Below, in pieces: positions 13,186 to 24,825 of a stretch of 64,000 nt of DNA. The notes under the pieces are model-generated. The model was not told the origin of the DNA. It did no database searches and saw only the letters and a program-made list of their open reading frames with translations. Source of the stretch: Pyrrhosoma nymphula (taxonomy: Eukaryota; Arthropoda; Insecta; Odonata; Coenagrionidae); the NCBI GenBank assembly GCA_963573305.1, contig OY754338.1:20892192-20956191 (forward strand), read 5' to 3'. Numbering within the stretch: position 1 is the first letter of the stretch; the number at the start of each line of letters is the position of its first letter. The position numbers were made by a program, and so were the translations under genes.

Positions 13186-14799
13186 AGTAAACTTAAGAGG
13201 ATAAAATAGAAGTAAATTTACCGACATTTTTAGCTTAGAATGCTACCTTCTCATCACGTCCCTAAAATTTTCGATGACGACTTATGGGCGATATGAGAAA
13301 TAAGTTGATTTCGTAAAGATTCATCGATGTAACGCTAGACTCTGGAGACACTTCGGAAGGCCTACATTTTCAGTTTTTTTTCCTTTTCCACATTTCCCTA
13401 TTCCCACCCATGTCCCGTGGTTGAAATTTTGGGATATTCCGCCAGGTAGTATGTGTGAGAACTAAATTCTCACGTGAAACTTTAGCCGCTGCATTTCCCG
13501 ATATATTTTTTTCTCTTCTTCGCTCCCGTTCCATCTCCCATCCTATCCAGTGCGAAATGGACCCGAAGGATATCCATTCCTCGCGCCGAGCCCCCTCTGT
13601 GCCCTCCCACACATCCCCAACCCCTCCCCTGAATTCCTCGCCACCTGGTCCCCTTGTCCTTTCCCCTCCCTCCCTCACTCCCAGCGCCCCTTATGTGAAC
13701 CGTGAGCCCTTTCAGCATCGCCCCTGGATGTGATTCGAGCGTGCAAGTGCAAGTTGACGGACATGCATGCATTCTGCGCGTTCAGAAATTAGGTCATTGA
13801 AAAAAATAAGTGTTAATATGTTCAAGATTAAAAACTGGCAGCAAAGACTTTGTCCAGGAATAAATCCATTACTAGCACTCTACCCTTTAAAAACAATGAT
13901 TTCCATAGGACGTGACGCAATTGAGTTTGTTATTTGACGCAAAAACCACTTGAACCAAAAATCCACTGAAACGACAAACTGACGCTAATAACATATCAAT
14001 TTTGGGAACATTACAAAAATTGGATACACGCAGACTCGTAATTTATTACTACGTTGACAGACAGGAACGCACATCTCTGCTGGGATTATTATCAAATTAC
14101 TGTTAATCAGAGTAACAAATGGAATGAGTTATTCGTCATAAAATAGCACATTATATGATGAGTATTGAGATTAATACCTTACAACAGATTGTTAAAGACT
14201 TTGTGAATGTAGTCCCTTTCTCTATTCCTAGCAATCATGGAAATGTTTTCATTTGATTAATGCTTTAATAATTAATTTGTTGATACACTCCAAAAGAAAG
14301 CTTTAACAAGGAATCGGTCTATATCTGTAGCAGGTAATCTCACAGACTTAAAAAAAAATGTATTAATCGATTAATTCATATGCAATGGAGCAAGTAGTTC
14401 TTGATTGTCTTGCAGAGAACGTATGGCTAATTGGGATTCATTTTCGACTAAATAACTGCCCGACAACAAGTGAGTCCGCTGACGGGAACTTAGTTTCAAT
14501 AATTTATTCCTTGGATTCAATTATTAATGTGTCATGGATGGAATCCATAGGAATGCTCAATCACTAGTAATAAATATTATATGTACACGAACAATGGGTT
14601 GGAAATTCAATTAAGTAACTGTTAAAATTATTTTTAAAAACGAAAAAAAATATGTAAATGATAGTCGGGAATTTTGAGAATAGGAAAGTGAATATGGGGA
14701 AAGGGAAGAATATTCGCTGGATATTCAAAAACTAAGTGCAAAGTTATAGTGTGCCGGCTTTCATATTAAAAAAAAATATTACTTGAAAATTTGTATCCC
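13186..14799. other. Unassigned DNA with a C-rich tract
   Basis: A C/T-rich tract at about 13500-13690 (runs such as CCCCTCCCTCCCTC) causes long overlapping frames on both strands with Pro/Ser- or Gly/Arg-rich residues. These are not convincing genes. The rest is AT-rich. The 60-codon frame at 14385-14567 has no recognisable motif. Confidence 0.5.
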
Positions 14800-15555
14800 T
14801 ATTGAAACCGCATCAGAAACTCTGGGATTAAAAATTGATGAAGATAAAACTAAATATTTGAATTTGGAAAGAAATCAAGAAAAAACTAGATAACCAAGAA
14901 TAAAAATTAACAATAAACATATTCAAAGAGTGGAGAACTTCAGATATCTGGGACCCTTGCTAACAGTAAAGAATCCCCTTTGAAAGATTTCCCTTGAAAT
15001 TCAAGACAGGCTACACACAGGTAATAAATGCTATTATGCACTGCAGCCTATCTTCAGGTCAAGAAATATTTCAAGAAGCACCAAAATAATCATACACAAG
15101 ACAGTGCTAAGACATGTTGTCCTCTATGCCTCTGAAACATGGACACTGACAGTAACACAGAAAGAAATAATCAGAATATGGGAAAGAAAGATTTTCAGAA
15201 GAATATGCGGTGCAATGATAGATGCAGGAAAATGGAGAATAAGAAAAAACGCTGAAGTCTATGAACTATATGGAGAACCAGACATAATAACAGTTATAAA
15301 GCAAGGAAGACTTCGTTGGGCTTGTCATGTACAACGCATCGAGGAAAGCAGGGCAGTCAAATAGGTTTTCAATTGCACTCCAGGAGTGAGGAGAAGCAGA
15401 GGAAGACCACGAAAGCGTAGAGGGCTTGATGACGTAGAGAGCGAATTCAGAAGAGTGGGAGTCAGGAGGTGGAGGCGAGTCGCGGAAGATAGAGAAGAAT
15501 GGGGGAAGATTGTTCAGGAGGCCAGAGCTGTAGCGCCAATGATGATGACTTGAAA
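14800..15555 (+). pseudogene. 3' end of an RTE-like non-LTR retrotransposon (endonuclease/reverse transcriptase C-terminus)
   Basis: Translated pieces in order are GLKINEDKTKYLNLERN, VENFRYLGPLLT, then the best frame at 15104-15364 with YASETWTLT, ERKIFRRICGAM, AEVYELYGEPDI and RLRWACHVQRIEESR. After a stop, GVRRSRGRPRKRRGLDDVE and VRRWRRVAEDREEWGKIV follow in another frame, ending near 15550. This set is the characteristic thumb and tail of RTE-clade proteins often mislabelled as craniofacial development protein 2. Two or more stops and a shift make it non-functional. The catalytic reverse transcriptase core and endonuclease are absent, as expected of a 5'-truncated insertion. A second fragment of the same general clade lies near 27.3-27.6 kb. 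Confidence 0.9.
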
Positions 15556-16170
15556 ATTGCACTAAAAAAATTTGGTATACTTTTGAGGTGAAAAAAGACA
15601 TTCCATCCTCTTAATAGAAAAAAACGTCTTTATAAGCGCAAAATTATTCAGATTTTACACAGGTTAGTAAAGAAAAATCTTCTATAATTTAAGGCAGTCT
15701 ACAAGGTTTTCGCTAATAATCATCTATTTTTATATATTAAATCTCGAGCTCCTTTTCCATTGTCGAAAAATAAAAAACATTCAATGATTTTTAAAGAAAT
15801 AAATCTGAAAGCGTCATGATTATTACTTGTTAGTAAAAAATTTATATCATTGCACTAAAAAAGTGTATTAAGATACTAATGCTTGAGATATGAAAGTATA
15901 TCAAAACATTTGATATTTTAAGCCTCTAGTAGGTCCACAACTAGTTCATTGCCAAATTTAAACCCATGTGGGAGTAAAACTTTATATATCGCAGCTGAGA
16001 CGGCGTCGGCATTCATAATTATGTCACTTGTTTTTCAGCTTTTTGAAGGCTCTTATTGCTGTTATCAGATTTACGATTGATTCCAATAGGTCTGCCAGTT
16101 ATTCTGTGATTCTAAAGTGAATATAAGGTTGACATTTGAATCTATGAAGATATTACAGAAGAGGCACGAC
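15556..16170. other. AT-rich DNA, nothing recognised
   Basis: No gene or repeat recognised between the RTE remnant and the CpG-rich patch. Confidence 0.5.
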
Positions 16171-16440
16171 TTTTGCGAGTCAATTCCTGACGCGTCGGGG
16201 CATGACGTGACGTCAAGATTCGTCCGCTCAACGCCCACGCGAGTGGCTCTGCACCGCAGTGGGCCTTTCATCCCGCGATTCCTCCAACGCACCGAATATC
16301 CCACCCCCAGACACAGTCAGCCAACTCATCAACATGCACCACCCAGGAAAAAAGGGGCCCGCCACAGCGCCGCCGCCGCCACTACGTCGTTCCCATCCTT
16401 ACGGTGTTGCTGCCATCTTGTTTTACGAGGAGCTACGACC
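16171..16440. promoter_or_regulatory. CpG-rich patch with CRE-like and YY1/Pho-like motifs
   Basis: A full palindromic CRE, TGACGTCA, lies at 16208-16215 and overlaps a half site (TGACGTGA at 16203). A GCTGCCATCTTG string, the core recognised by YY1/Pho-type factors, ends at 16420. CpG density and several GCCGCC runs set the patch apart from the flanking AT-rich DNA. This is a plausible promoter or enhancer, but no exon is visible next to it and the motif matches are the only evidence. Confidence 0.3.
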
Positions 16441-17070
16441 ACGAGCCCTACATATAATAATTTTCCCTCTTATGTATCTCATTCCTGCTTCTCTCTCTCT
16501 CTCGATACATATATTTCTCCATCTCTTCCCACCCGAACCAGCTTCCCCTGCTCTCTTTACCTGAAACTCCTCCCGGCCTCCCATTTTTTTTCTTTTCCTT
16601 CTTTCTCTGTAAAATTTATCCGTTAGTCCATTCCTGCATATATTTTTTTCTGCCTTGCCAGCGCCTACCTCTTTTTCTCTACACACCCGTCCTTGCGCGG
16701 CTTCGGCGTATTTTACGGCCGCAAAGGTAAGGATATTACAGAGATCCCTGAGAGGGAGATATGGGGCGGGGAGAAGGAAAAAGATGAGATGTGGAATGAT
16801 AAGCAGGCAGAGGAAGAGAAAAAGTTTCGCCTCTGACGGTGGACTGTGAGACGTAAGGGGTGGCAAGGGGAGGGTTAGAGGGGGAGAGGTGCCGTGGCGC
16901 TAGAGATGAGTTGGGGGCGAGCAGGCGAGAGGCACGGAGAAATTACTCCTGCAGTGTTCCCAACATTCCGTTCGTCCCCTGGGTTATTTTTTTCCTCTCT
17001 TCGCCCATCCAGTCCTCCTCTTCCTCATTCTGTCTCCATTCTCCTGCCGGGGCTTCATTTCGGAAGGGTC
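16441..17070. repeat. Alternating CT-rich and GA-rich low-complexity tracts
   Basis: The plus strand is pyrimidine-rich from about 16480 to 16690, purine-rich from about 16740 to 16940, and pyrimidine-rich again from about 16970 to 17090. Five overlapping open frames on both strands result (up to 169 codons). Their residues are Ser/Pro- or Arg/Glu-rich without domains, so none is annotated as a gene. Confidence 0.7.
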
Positions 17071-18380
17071 TCCTCTCCCTTACCTTATGTATTTTCCAGC
17101 AAATTTCAAAAGGTGGACCTGATTATCAAAAAATATCAGACGTGGCCGGCGCAGAACATTAGCTACTTTCTCCTTATGTTAATTTTCACGATTTATGTGG
17201 ACCATTTTTTCACGAAGATAAATAAATTAGTAATTTTTCTGTAGTGCAAGTTCCACAAAAAAGAAAAATTAGGGCAATGAATAGAAATTAGAGTAATAGA
17301 AAAATAATGGAATAGTAAAATGTAGTAATTAAATATAGTAGCATTATGTATAAATATAATACTAGATGGTTATCTGATTTTTACTTTTTTCGCTGCATTG
17401 TGTTAAGTATTATTATCTTTACGACCTTGAGTTGGTAATGCCCCAAACTTCATCTTATTCGTTTTTGGGAGGTTTTTACGTCATTCACAGTGTAATTTCC
17501 TATTTATTACCGAAAAAAAACCTGATGAGACAAAGTCACGGGGACAAAATAAAAAAAATAAAAACCAGATTTGGAAAAGTGAAATTATGAGTTCTTCCAC
17601 AATAGCCGTTGGAGAATTGAAAGCGTTATGTTATCCATTCTAAATTCCAATTTATCCCCAACAAAATCTTTGAATAATATTCTATATAGCTAATATTATG
17701 GTTGGTTTAAAGGAGTGTTGTGAAAGAGGAGAAAGTCGAACCAGCAATCGAAGAAGTCAAGGAACCTAGAAAAATATTTGATTAAATAAAGCCCATGAAC
17801 CATTTTGAATACCCATCTAAAATAAGAGAGATTCCCATACCCGAACTTCTCATGGTATAAATCTGTGCCAAGATAGAAAATCTGAGAGCAGGTTCTAGAA
17901 TTAATACAAACTACTTAGAAGAATACGATTGTGTACTTAGTTAGAATTCCTGAAAAAATGAAAAATTATTTGTTTTCCACACTACATGATAACATCTCTC
18001 GTATCCATTTTGTAGCCTCGCAAGTGTTTCAAAAAGTACAATATCATCTCTGTAGCTACAAAATACTACTTCCGTAAATTCAAAAGCTTTCGTCTTCAAC
18101 TTACTGGGCATTCCGTTTGTCGTACACGCAAAAGGAAATTCATTTACCCTTGCAGCGAAAAGGCTCAAAGGAGGGAAAGTAAAACATTTCAGAGCGTTGA
18201 TATGCATTCCTAAAAAAATTAATACATTCAAGGAAAGAAAGTGGAGGGGACCGTAAAAGGAGGGAAAGATTTTTTGCGTAAAAATGGCAATTGATAAGAC
18301 GGAAAGGGCCGAGGGAAATCAGATTTCTTTCCACCATTGCTAAGAATAAAAAAGCTGGATGCTATTGTTGAGGTTATCCT
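17071..18380. other. AT-rich DNA, nothing recognised
   Basis: No gene or repeat recognised. The 96-codon minus-strand frame at 17941-18231 carries no recognisable motif. Confidence 0.5.
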
Positions 18381-18660
18381 TATTTATTCCCTCGGGAGCG
18401 GAGGGTGGGTGGGAGAAGTGTGGGAAGGGGTGGTTCTGAGAGGGAAAGAAGGGCTGGTCTGAATGGGGAAGGGAGGGCTTTGAGGGGGAGGGGAGTATTG
18501 GGTAATATATCGCCCGGAATAAGCGCGAGAATTTTGTGGCATATACGGAGGAGATCGGATAAGGCGTTGCCGGAAAACGGGGAAGATAAAATTTCGCGAA
18601 CATTTCCAAGGAGCTCTTCTGCCGCCTCCTCCGAAAGGAATTGAAATAGAAGCAAAAGAA
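18381..18660. repeat. GA/G-rich low-complexity island
   Basis: This purine-rich island on the plus strand opens four overlapping frames, three of them on the minus strand. The translated residues are Pro/Ser/Leu-rich and composition-driven. Confidence 0.65.
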
Positions 18661-20640
18661 TCGTCTTCGGCCGCAACATATTTACGGCGAAATAGATAAT
18701 GCACACTGAGCGCATACTTATTGCGCCCCTCCACTTCGCTTCATAAGGACGCAATTATCTACGTCATTCGTCAAAAGTGCCTGTGTCTCGGATTCTCTTA
18801 GCGATTACACGGAACCATGATTTATCAAGTCAACGTTTCGCTACAATGTAGCATATTCAACATACAATTATATTAATATCCACGTAAATATAACCAGGAG
18901 CATTTCACAGTGTAGCGGAACATGTTGGTAACATATGGAATCAAATATTTAGGCATTACATTTATTACATGTTCTTTGAGGATGTTTGGCATTTTATTAA
19001 AGCTAAGATAATAATCAGAATTACAGAAAAAATATAAAGTTCTAAATTATATCTCGCGTTATCTGATCGGGAACCATCGGTGAGTCTCCAAAAATATTTT
19101 TAACAATGTGTTGTTGGATTTGAGTCTTTGACAAATTATTCATATTACGTAAGAAAATGTAACTGCATTCTTAGTGGGGGAAAGTGTGATTTACTACGCT
19201 CTTCATATAAGCAAGCAATTTAGAGCGGTAAAGTTACCAGCATGAGTTCCGAAGACAAAAATACTATAAGGCTTCAATTTGTCAACCCATGCTAAATAAG
19301 GAAAATTAACTGAGCATAAAGCATTGCATTTAAAAGTATTCCCTTTAAATATTGCAATTCGTAACCACAACTAAATTCAAATTAACTTCAAAACCCGAAA
19401 ATAATATAACAGAGAAAGATTCCAAACTCTATTGTCCATACATCTTTGCCAATATAACCTTCACACATAATACATCAGTACCTATGGAGCATCATTTAGA
19501 TTCTGGGTGTGATACGCTGAATTTGCAGAATATAAGTTATTTAAAAGTGTGATACCCTATATATTGTCACAGTACAGGAAAACAGTAACTTTGAAATTTC
19601 AGGCAATAAGCAAAAACCTTGCCTTGAAACCATCACAACATCAAATATAATAACCAACAATTTTTATTCCGATAAAAACTCTTATAGATTACATGAGATA
19701 TATTTTGAGGAAAATCCAAGAGTGGTTAATAAAACTGAGCGGTACATTTATTCCCTTTTATTTAATTTTCGATTTAAGCTTTTTAAATCCGAAGAAAATT
19801 CTTCATTGTATACGGTAATAGTCAATTATATTAGGATAATTTCCTTAGAGCTATTTTAATAGGAAAGCATTTTAACTTATCTCTGGTAGTAATAGTGTAG
19901 GCAAATCGAATTTAGAACACGAATATTCGCATAACGATACATATTATAAAATATGTATAGGTAGAAACTAAGTTCATCGCACTAAATTGACTCAACCAAC
20001 GAAATATATAACTTATGTAATTAATAAATGCGTGTGCAAGTATCTCATAACTGGAATTCTTTACACCGGTGGCCGCTATTTTTCTCATGACATATTTCGC
20101 TCATAATTTTTTTCTGCCTATGCTCCTTTATTCTTCTCTATCGACTTCAGCGAACGATTTCTCGAGAGGATGTATCTTATAGCGGTAATTTAGAGACTCA
20201 AGGGTCAAATAAAATGTTAGATAATTCAAAATTTAAATTAACCCGTGTAAAATTTAACACGTTTTTTCTTTCACATAAATATTAGCAACTTTCAGCCTGA
20301 ATACCTGAAATAAACTGCAATAAAAACCTGGAAATTTTCAAAATCCTTAGATAATTTATCCAAAAATATACTCTACTCAATCAAAAAATTCTTAAGTAGA
20401 ACAACGTCCCAATAATAATAACCATCTGAGTAATACCTTTATAACGTTAAGAAACCCTTGACTAAAAATTAATTACTGAAAAAATTCTAAAGATTTAATA
20501 TATTTTAAGATATTTTCTATGGCATGCCATCCTTATCCTCAATTGTTCCAAAACATATTATTTCATGTATTTCCTCCGAAGTTGCTAGACAAAAGAACAG
20601 ATTCTGGGAGGGAAACTTAAAAAAAACATGACGAGTTAAT
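18661..20640. other. AT-rich DNA, nothing recognised
   Basis: No coding or repeat structure that I can support. Confidence 0.5.
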
Positions 20641-21070
20641 TTATACAGCTCCCTACACACGGAGTGAAGTCGGATTGATTACGTAAATTACGACGCAACA
20701 ATCAGGGGTCTGTTGCGTATTTCTACCAAGCTTGACGGCAACAATGTGTTGGCGTCGCTTATTGCCTCTTACACCACTCTCTCTCGCCACACACTCCCTT
20801 GGCCTGCTTTTCCTTTCTCTCCTCCGCTTTCTCACCTCTTTCTCCTTCTCTCCACCTACTTCTGCACATCTCCCACAGTCCTCCGTCTCTGCCTCGTTAT
20901 CTCTCCGAGTGAAAATCCACTTCCTCTCGCTTAAATACGTAAACGGCCGTGAATTATTTACCTACTTGCATCAACAATTTATATTTTACTCCCTCTTTTC
21001 GTGCATTTATCAAACTACAGTTACAAAGCTTAGAAGTACTGGAGCTAGACTGCAGAACGGAAAAATGTGA
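20641..21070. repeat. CT-rich low-complexity island
   Basis: A pyrimidine-rich run at about 20765-20935 opens two overlapping plus-strand frames (73 and 112 codons) rich in Leu, Ser and Pro. No domain is visible, so I treat them as composition artefacts. Confidence 0.6.
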
Positions 21071-21151
21071 AATGTAACTTTTCCCGCGAATGATAAGAGA
21101 GCATAAAAGTTGCCAATGACATTTTTAACTAGGTTTGTCGATAGTTAATGA

Positions 21152-21496
21152 ACCTCTTAATAGTAGTAGCACTCCCCAACACTTGTACCCTTATCTGCTA
21201 CCTAGTACTTACAGCACGCTCTGCTTGTTTTCAGAATACTTCTTGAAACTATATCCGTTTAAGTAGTTACAAAATACATAAATACTCTCAGTCCCTCTAA
21301 TATTGGTAGCATATGGTAGTAGTGTAGTGTGTGCTTGTGAGACTTCGCCTCGTGACAAGCATTAGTGATTTATGTTAATGCATCAATAGTCGTAGTTACA
21401 CTAACTTTAGGGTTTAATGAAATGCATGTTGGTGACTACTTACCCCCTGCCACACACCCTTAAGGTGGCTTGCAGGGTATTTTGTAGATGTACTGA
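21152..21496 (+). repeat. Dispersed retroelement 3' region, copy 1 (partner at 37821-38165)
   Basis: About 345 bp align collinearly with 37821-38165. Shared blocks include CCCTTATCTGCTACCTAG, AGTTACAAAATACATAAATA, CTTCGCCTCGTGACAAGC and AATAGTCGTAGTTACACTAA. The last 60 bp (CCCCTGCCACACACCC, then GGTGGCTTGCAGGGTA and TAGATGTA) match the tail of the LINE that ends near 44155. The shared 3' tail suggests a 3'-UTR remnant of a related LINE, or a non-autonomous element that uses the LINE machinery. No protein-coding part is visible. Confidence 0.8.
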
Positions 21497-22389
21497 GAAG
21501 GTTTATCTAGAATGTCAATTTTTCAATAAAAATATGAGGGAAAAAACAGTTCTTGAGAAAAGTTTTCAAAATCGAAATTCGATCGGAAATACATGTTTTA
21601 TAGCCCCTTGATTTTGCATCCGTCGTAATTTTATGAGCCTCACTGATCAGGTAATATGTATTAAACCTAAAAACTTGAACTCTTACACAGCGCATAAATT
21701 TCACTGGTAGATGAATTATCAACAGTTTTGATAGCAATATGCCCAACAAAAAAGACAGATGAAGCATATTCATATCTTATAAATGGATGCTCTTCTTCAA
21801 AAATACAAAACTATTGTTCATTGGCTGACCTTTTAAATAAATGATTATTCTACTTTTTTTCTATCCAAAGAAGATTTTTAAAAACTTGCAAGCTCTCATA
21901 TATGACAATTAATTCTAGTGCTTCATTTCTATAGACAAACAGTTGAAAAAAATACGATAATTTTTCGGAACATGTCAAAATTACATTATTGGTGACTTTT
22001 TCTTGTTAAAATGCAATAAAGACAGTTTAGCAATTCCTAAATCCAAATTATGGCATTATAAACGCCCTCTGTGACATAAAATTTGCTCCCGATATCATAG
22101 ATCTTTTATTTGAGATATAATGCGAACTAAAATCAATTTTAATTTAGAGTGCCTGAAAGATTGGTATGTGAGTTAACAAGAATCCATTTCTATAGGTATT
22201 AAATTTAGTTCCATCAGCTGTAATAGTGAATTACACTGCCACCCTAGTGCCGTAATCCAATTATTTTATCGGATTCCATGCGCCCTCTATAGTTAAAAAA
22301 TTGCAGTGTGAATGGTGCGAGAATCATACTGCCAAAATAGATACTGAAATGTGTTATAAACATCAGGCATTTCATTATCCTAAGGCTTC
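21497..22389. other. AT-rich DNA, nothing recognised
   Basis: No gene or repeat recognised. Confidence 0.5.
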
Positions 22390-22800
22390 TAACGGCGACC
22401 TCTTCTACTTATCTCCTCTGCTTCCATCTGTTCTTCGTTCTTCTCCACCTTTCCATCTGTCCTTTTTCTCTGCATATGTGTGTACCTATCTTCTTTTTCT
22501 CTCTCCTCCTCTTCCTCTCTTCTACTCCTCCTTCTCCCGGACCGACCTTCTGAAGGCCCACCACCTCCCTTCTTTCCTGCCTCCTTGATTAATGCCGGCG
22601 GTTGAGACAAAAGTGGTCCAGGCCCATTCGTCACTCCCGTAGTCTTTCACACGTCCCACGGTAACACACATTCCCTCCCTTCTGTCACATCCCCCTCTTT
22701 CCCCTCCAACCCCACCCCATAACTCCCCACCCCATCCCCCATACTCTCATTTCCCCCTCCAACCCCATCCTACTCCGCTGCGTCTATTTCGTCCCAACCA
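22390..22800. repeat. CT-rich then C-rich island with G-quadruplex potential on the minus strand
   Basis: CT-rich sequence (22400-22570) is followed by C-runs at 22665-22770. On the minus strand these give at least four closely spaced runs of four G (for example GGGGTGGGGAGTTATGGGG), which fits the usual G-quadruplex pattern. Overlapping frames on both strands are composition artefacts. Confidence 0.65.
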
Positions 22801-22902
22801 CCCAAGGGTAGGGACTCTTCGCATTTGGAGATAAGGATACAAAATTGCCTGAAAGGCACCGTTGATTCGGCGCATTGCAATACATTTACCGGAAATTAAC
22901 TT

Positions 22903-23435
22903 AACAGAAATAACTATTGATGCGGAATTAAAGTATGTTTGAGTGTTTGCATCTATCCCTGCAGTAAACATGATTTGCTTATACTACAAATCCTAGGATA
23001 CCAATTGCAATTATAGCATAAAATATTCCTAATACTACAAAGGCTTCCTTTTTTCTTATTTCTAGAGCAATAATATGTGAAATTATACCAAATTTAGAAT
23101 ATACACCACAGGGTGGCCAATTAATCAAAATTGATGTCGATATAAGATTGGGTCTCCTCCTCCTGCTGGATCAAAGGATGATTGTATTAATGTTTCCATC
23201 AATTAATAATAATGCAATAGCTCCAGCTAATATATGCAATAATAATATTAATAGTACTGCTGTAATTACTACCGCTCAGACAAATAGTGGTACATAATTG
23301 ATCTATTTTTATACCAAGTGATTTCATATTCATTACTGTTGTAATAAAATTAATTGCTCCTAAAATACAAGATACACTGGCCCACTGTAATGAAAACATA
23401 CTTAAATGTACGGAAACTCGTGCGTGAGCAATTGA
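22903..23435 (-). pseudogene. cox1: Nuclear mitochondrial insertion (NUMT) of cox1
   Basis: This is a nuclear copy of the middle of mitochondrial cytochrome c oxidase subunit I, roughly codons 120-310 of a protein of about 510. Read on the minus strand it shows in order SIAHARVSVHLSMFSLQW, ILGAINFITTVMNMKS, then after a frameshift PLFVWAVVITAVLL and LAGAIALLLIDGNINT, then FDPAGGGDPILYRH, GHPVVYIL, FGIISHIIALEIRKKEAF, and MFTAGIDANTQTYFNSAS. At the FWxxGHP position the tryptophan codon is TGA (read as Trp only in mitochondria), direct evidence of organellar origin. Frameshifts, a deletion of about 9-10 bases in the ILPGFG segment, and a TAA where Trp is expected before ANH show decay. It cannot encode a working subunit. 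Confidence 0.93.
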
Positions 23436-24654
23436 TTCGTCAGAAATATTGACGTCCAATGCTCGAGAATAATGTCGCTCAGATCCATAAAACATTTAGG
23501 TGACCTAACTGATTTACGTTAATAAAGAAAATATATTAGGTGAAGGATTTGGCGAAATGAGAAGTGGAAAGGATAATCCATCGTCATGAATGCATTAACT
23601 AGCCGATTTATCAGAAATAAGTTCAGCACTAGTTGAGCGTATCGATGTTCACACTTCACCGTCCTCTCTATTAAATAATATAACTGCTAAGAAATATTTT
23701 TTTTTCTAAATTAAATTTAAACGGTATTTTCTAAACTTTGGTGAGTATAAAAGTCGAAGTAGAGTTAATGGATAAAAGAACCGGGAGAGCCTTATCAGTA
23801 CTATGAATAATTAAACCAACCATCTTGAAAATTTTTAAAAATATCCTGATTTTCTGCAAAATTATTAACTAACTAACAATTTGGATCTTATAAGCTATTA
23901 AACTAGCAATTTGGATCGAAACAAAGGATCATGCTCTAACTCTAACGTTCATACATATTACGGTGGCATTGCTTGAAAAATTAACGTCGAGTCGATGTAG
24001 GTACAAATCGTGTGATGTAACATTTCTAATCAGTGGTGCTTTGCGGCAAGATCCCACAATTCCGTTGCGGTGGTAGCACTCCAACCTAAAATCCCTCACC
24101 CGAAGAGGAAGTGGAGGGAGAGGGCAAAAGCTTCGGAATGACCGAAGACTTGACCGTTGAAAACATCTGGCGGAGTTTCTTCTGCCCCGTCTCCTAATCT
24201 TGAATGTTTCCAGAAAATGATTCATTGTCGCACAGGGTGAAGCAAGCGCTGATTTGACAAGCCAATGAATCTCATGTTTTGTACAATCTTGCGTTTTTTT
24301 GTGGTTCATCTCTTAGTATGATTTTTTTAGACGTATCATCTGTTAAGGGTATTGTGCCATACTCACAATTCGACAATACAAGGCAATGCTTAAGTACAAA
24401 TTAATCTTAAAAAAACTCTTAACAAAGGGTTTTGTCAAAACTAGAAAACAAAATCTAGGCTGGACAAAAACCACCATATCTATCAATACTAATTTTTTAA
24501 TAAAACTATGTATAGTAATTCCAATTTTAACCCCTCTGTGGTAATTATAAAGGCTTTATTTTCAATTAACTGCGTCCTCTAGAACTGTGGGCTATCTAGC
24601 TGAAGGTACATATTGTACATATCACCAACGAATAACATACTATCCTAATATTGA
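23436..24654. other. Unassigned DNA
   Basis: A 126-codon minus-strand frame (23929-24309) is the longest here and is Arg-rich in its middle, in a slightly GC-richer stretch. I recognise no domain and do not call it a gene. The 24.3-24.65 kb part may belong to the retroelement whose C-terminus follows, but I cannot show this. Confidence 0.4.
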
Positions 24655-24825
24655 TATAAATTATCTACCATCCCATACTACCCACGACACCGCACCTTAA
24701 CCTTCCAAAAGTCCTTTCAAGTTGCCGGTGCAAAACTCTGGAACTCCCTACTTGATGAATTAAAGAAACTGCAGTCCCTGAACCAATTTAAAAACCGTAC
24801 TTATAATATGCAATTAGTCAAATAA
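24655..24825 (+). pseudogene. C-terminal fragment of a non-LTR retrotransposon ORF2
   Basis: The frame reads YYPRHRTLTFQKSFQVAGAK, then LWNSLLDELKKLQSLNQF and FKNRTYNMQLVK before TAA at 24823-24825. The aromatic-LWNSL(P)-x-E-L/I-K pattern close to a short lysine-rich tail is the standard end of jockey/CR1-type reverse transcriptases. The frame opens after a TGA at 24652-24654. Nothing upstream in frame is convincing, so this is a 5'-truncated dead copy. It differs from the C-terminus of the LINE at 42.5-44 kb, so it is another family. Confidence 0.75.

Noticed and set aside
15266..15601. 111-codon minus-strand frame
   Set aside because: It is the antisense shadow of the RTE-like fragment, whose plus-strand motifs are clear.
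16117..16626. 169-codon plus-strand frame
   Set aside because: It spans a CpG patch and a CT tract with residues following base composition; no motif, and overlapping frames are equally long.
22903..23435. Assembly contamination by mitochondrial DNA
   Set aside because: Frameshifts, a deletion and a stop at a conserved position show it is not current mitochondrial sequence.
23929..24309. 126-codon minus-strand frame
   Set aside because: No recognisable domain, no supporting splice or promoter signal; length alone is not convincing in a 64-kb window.
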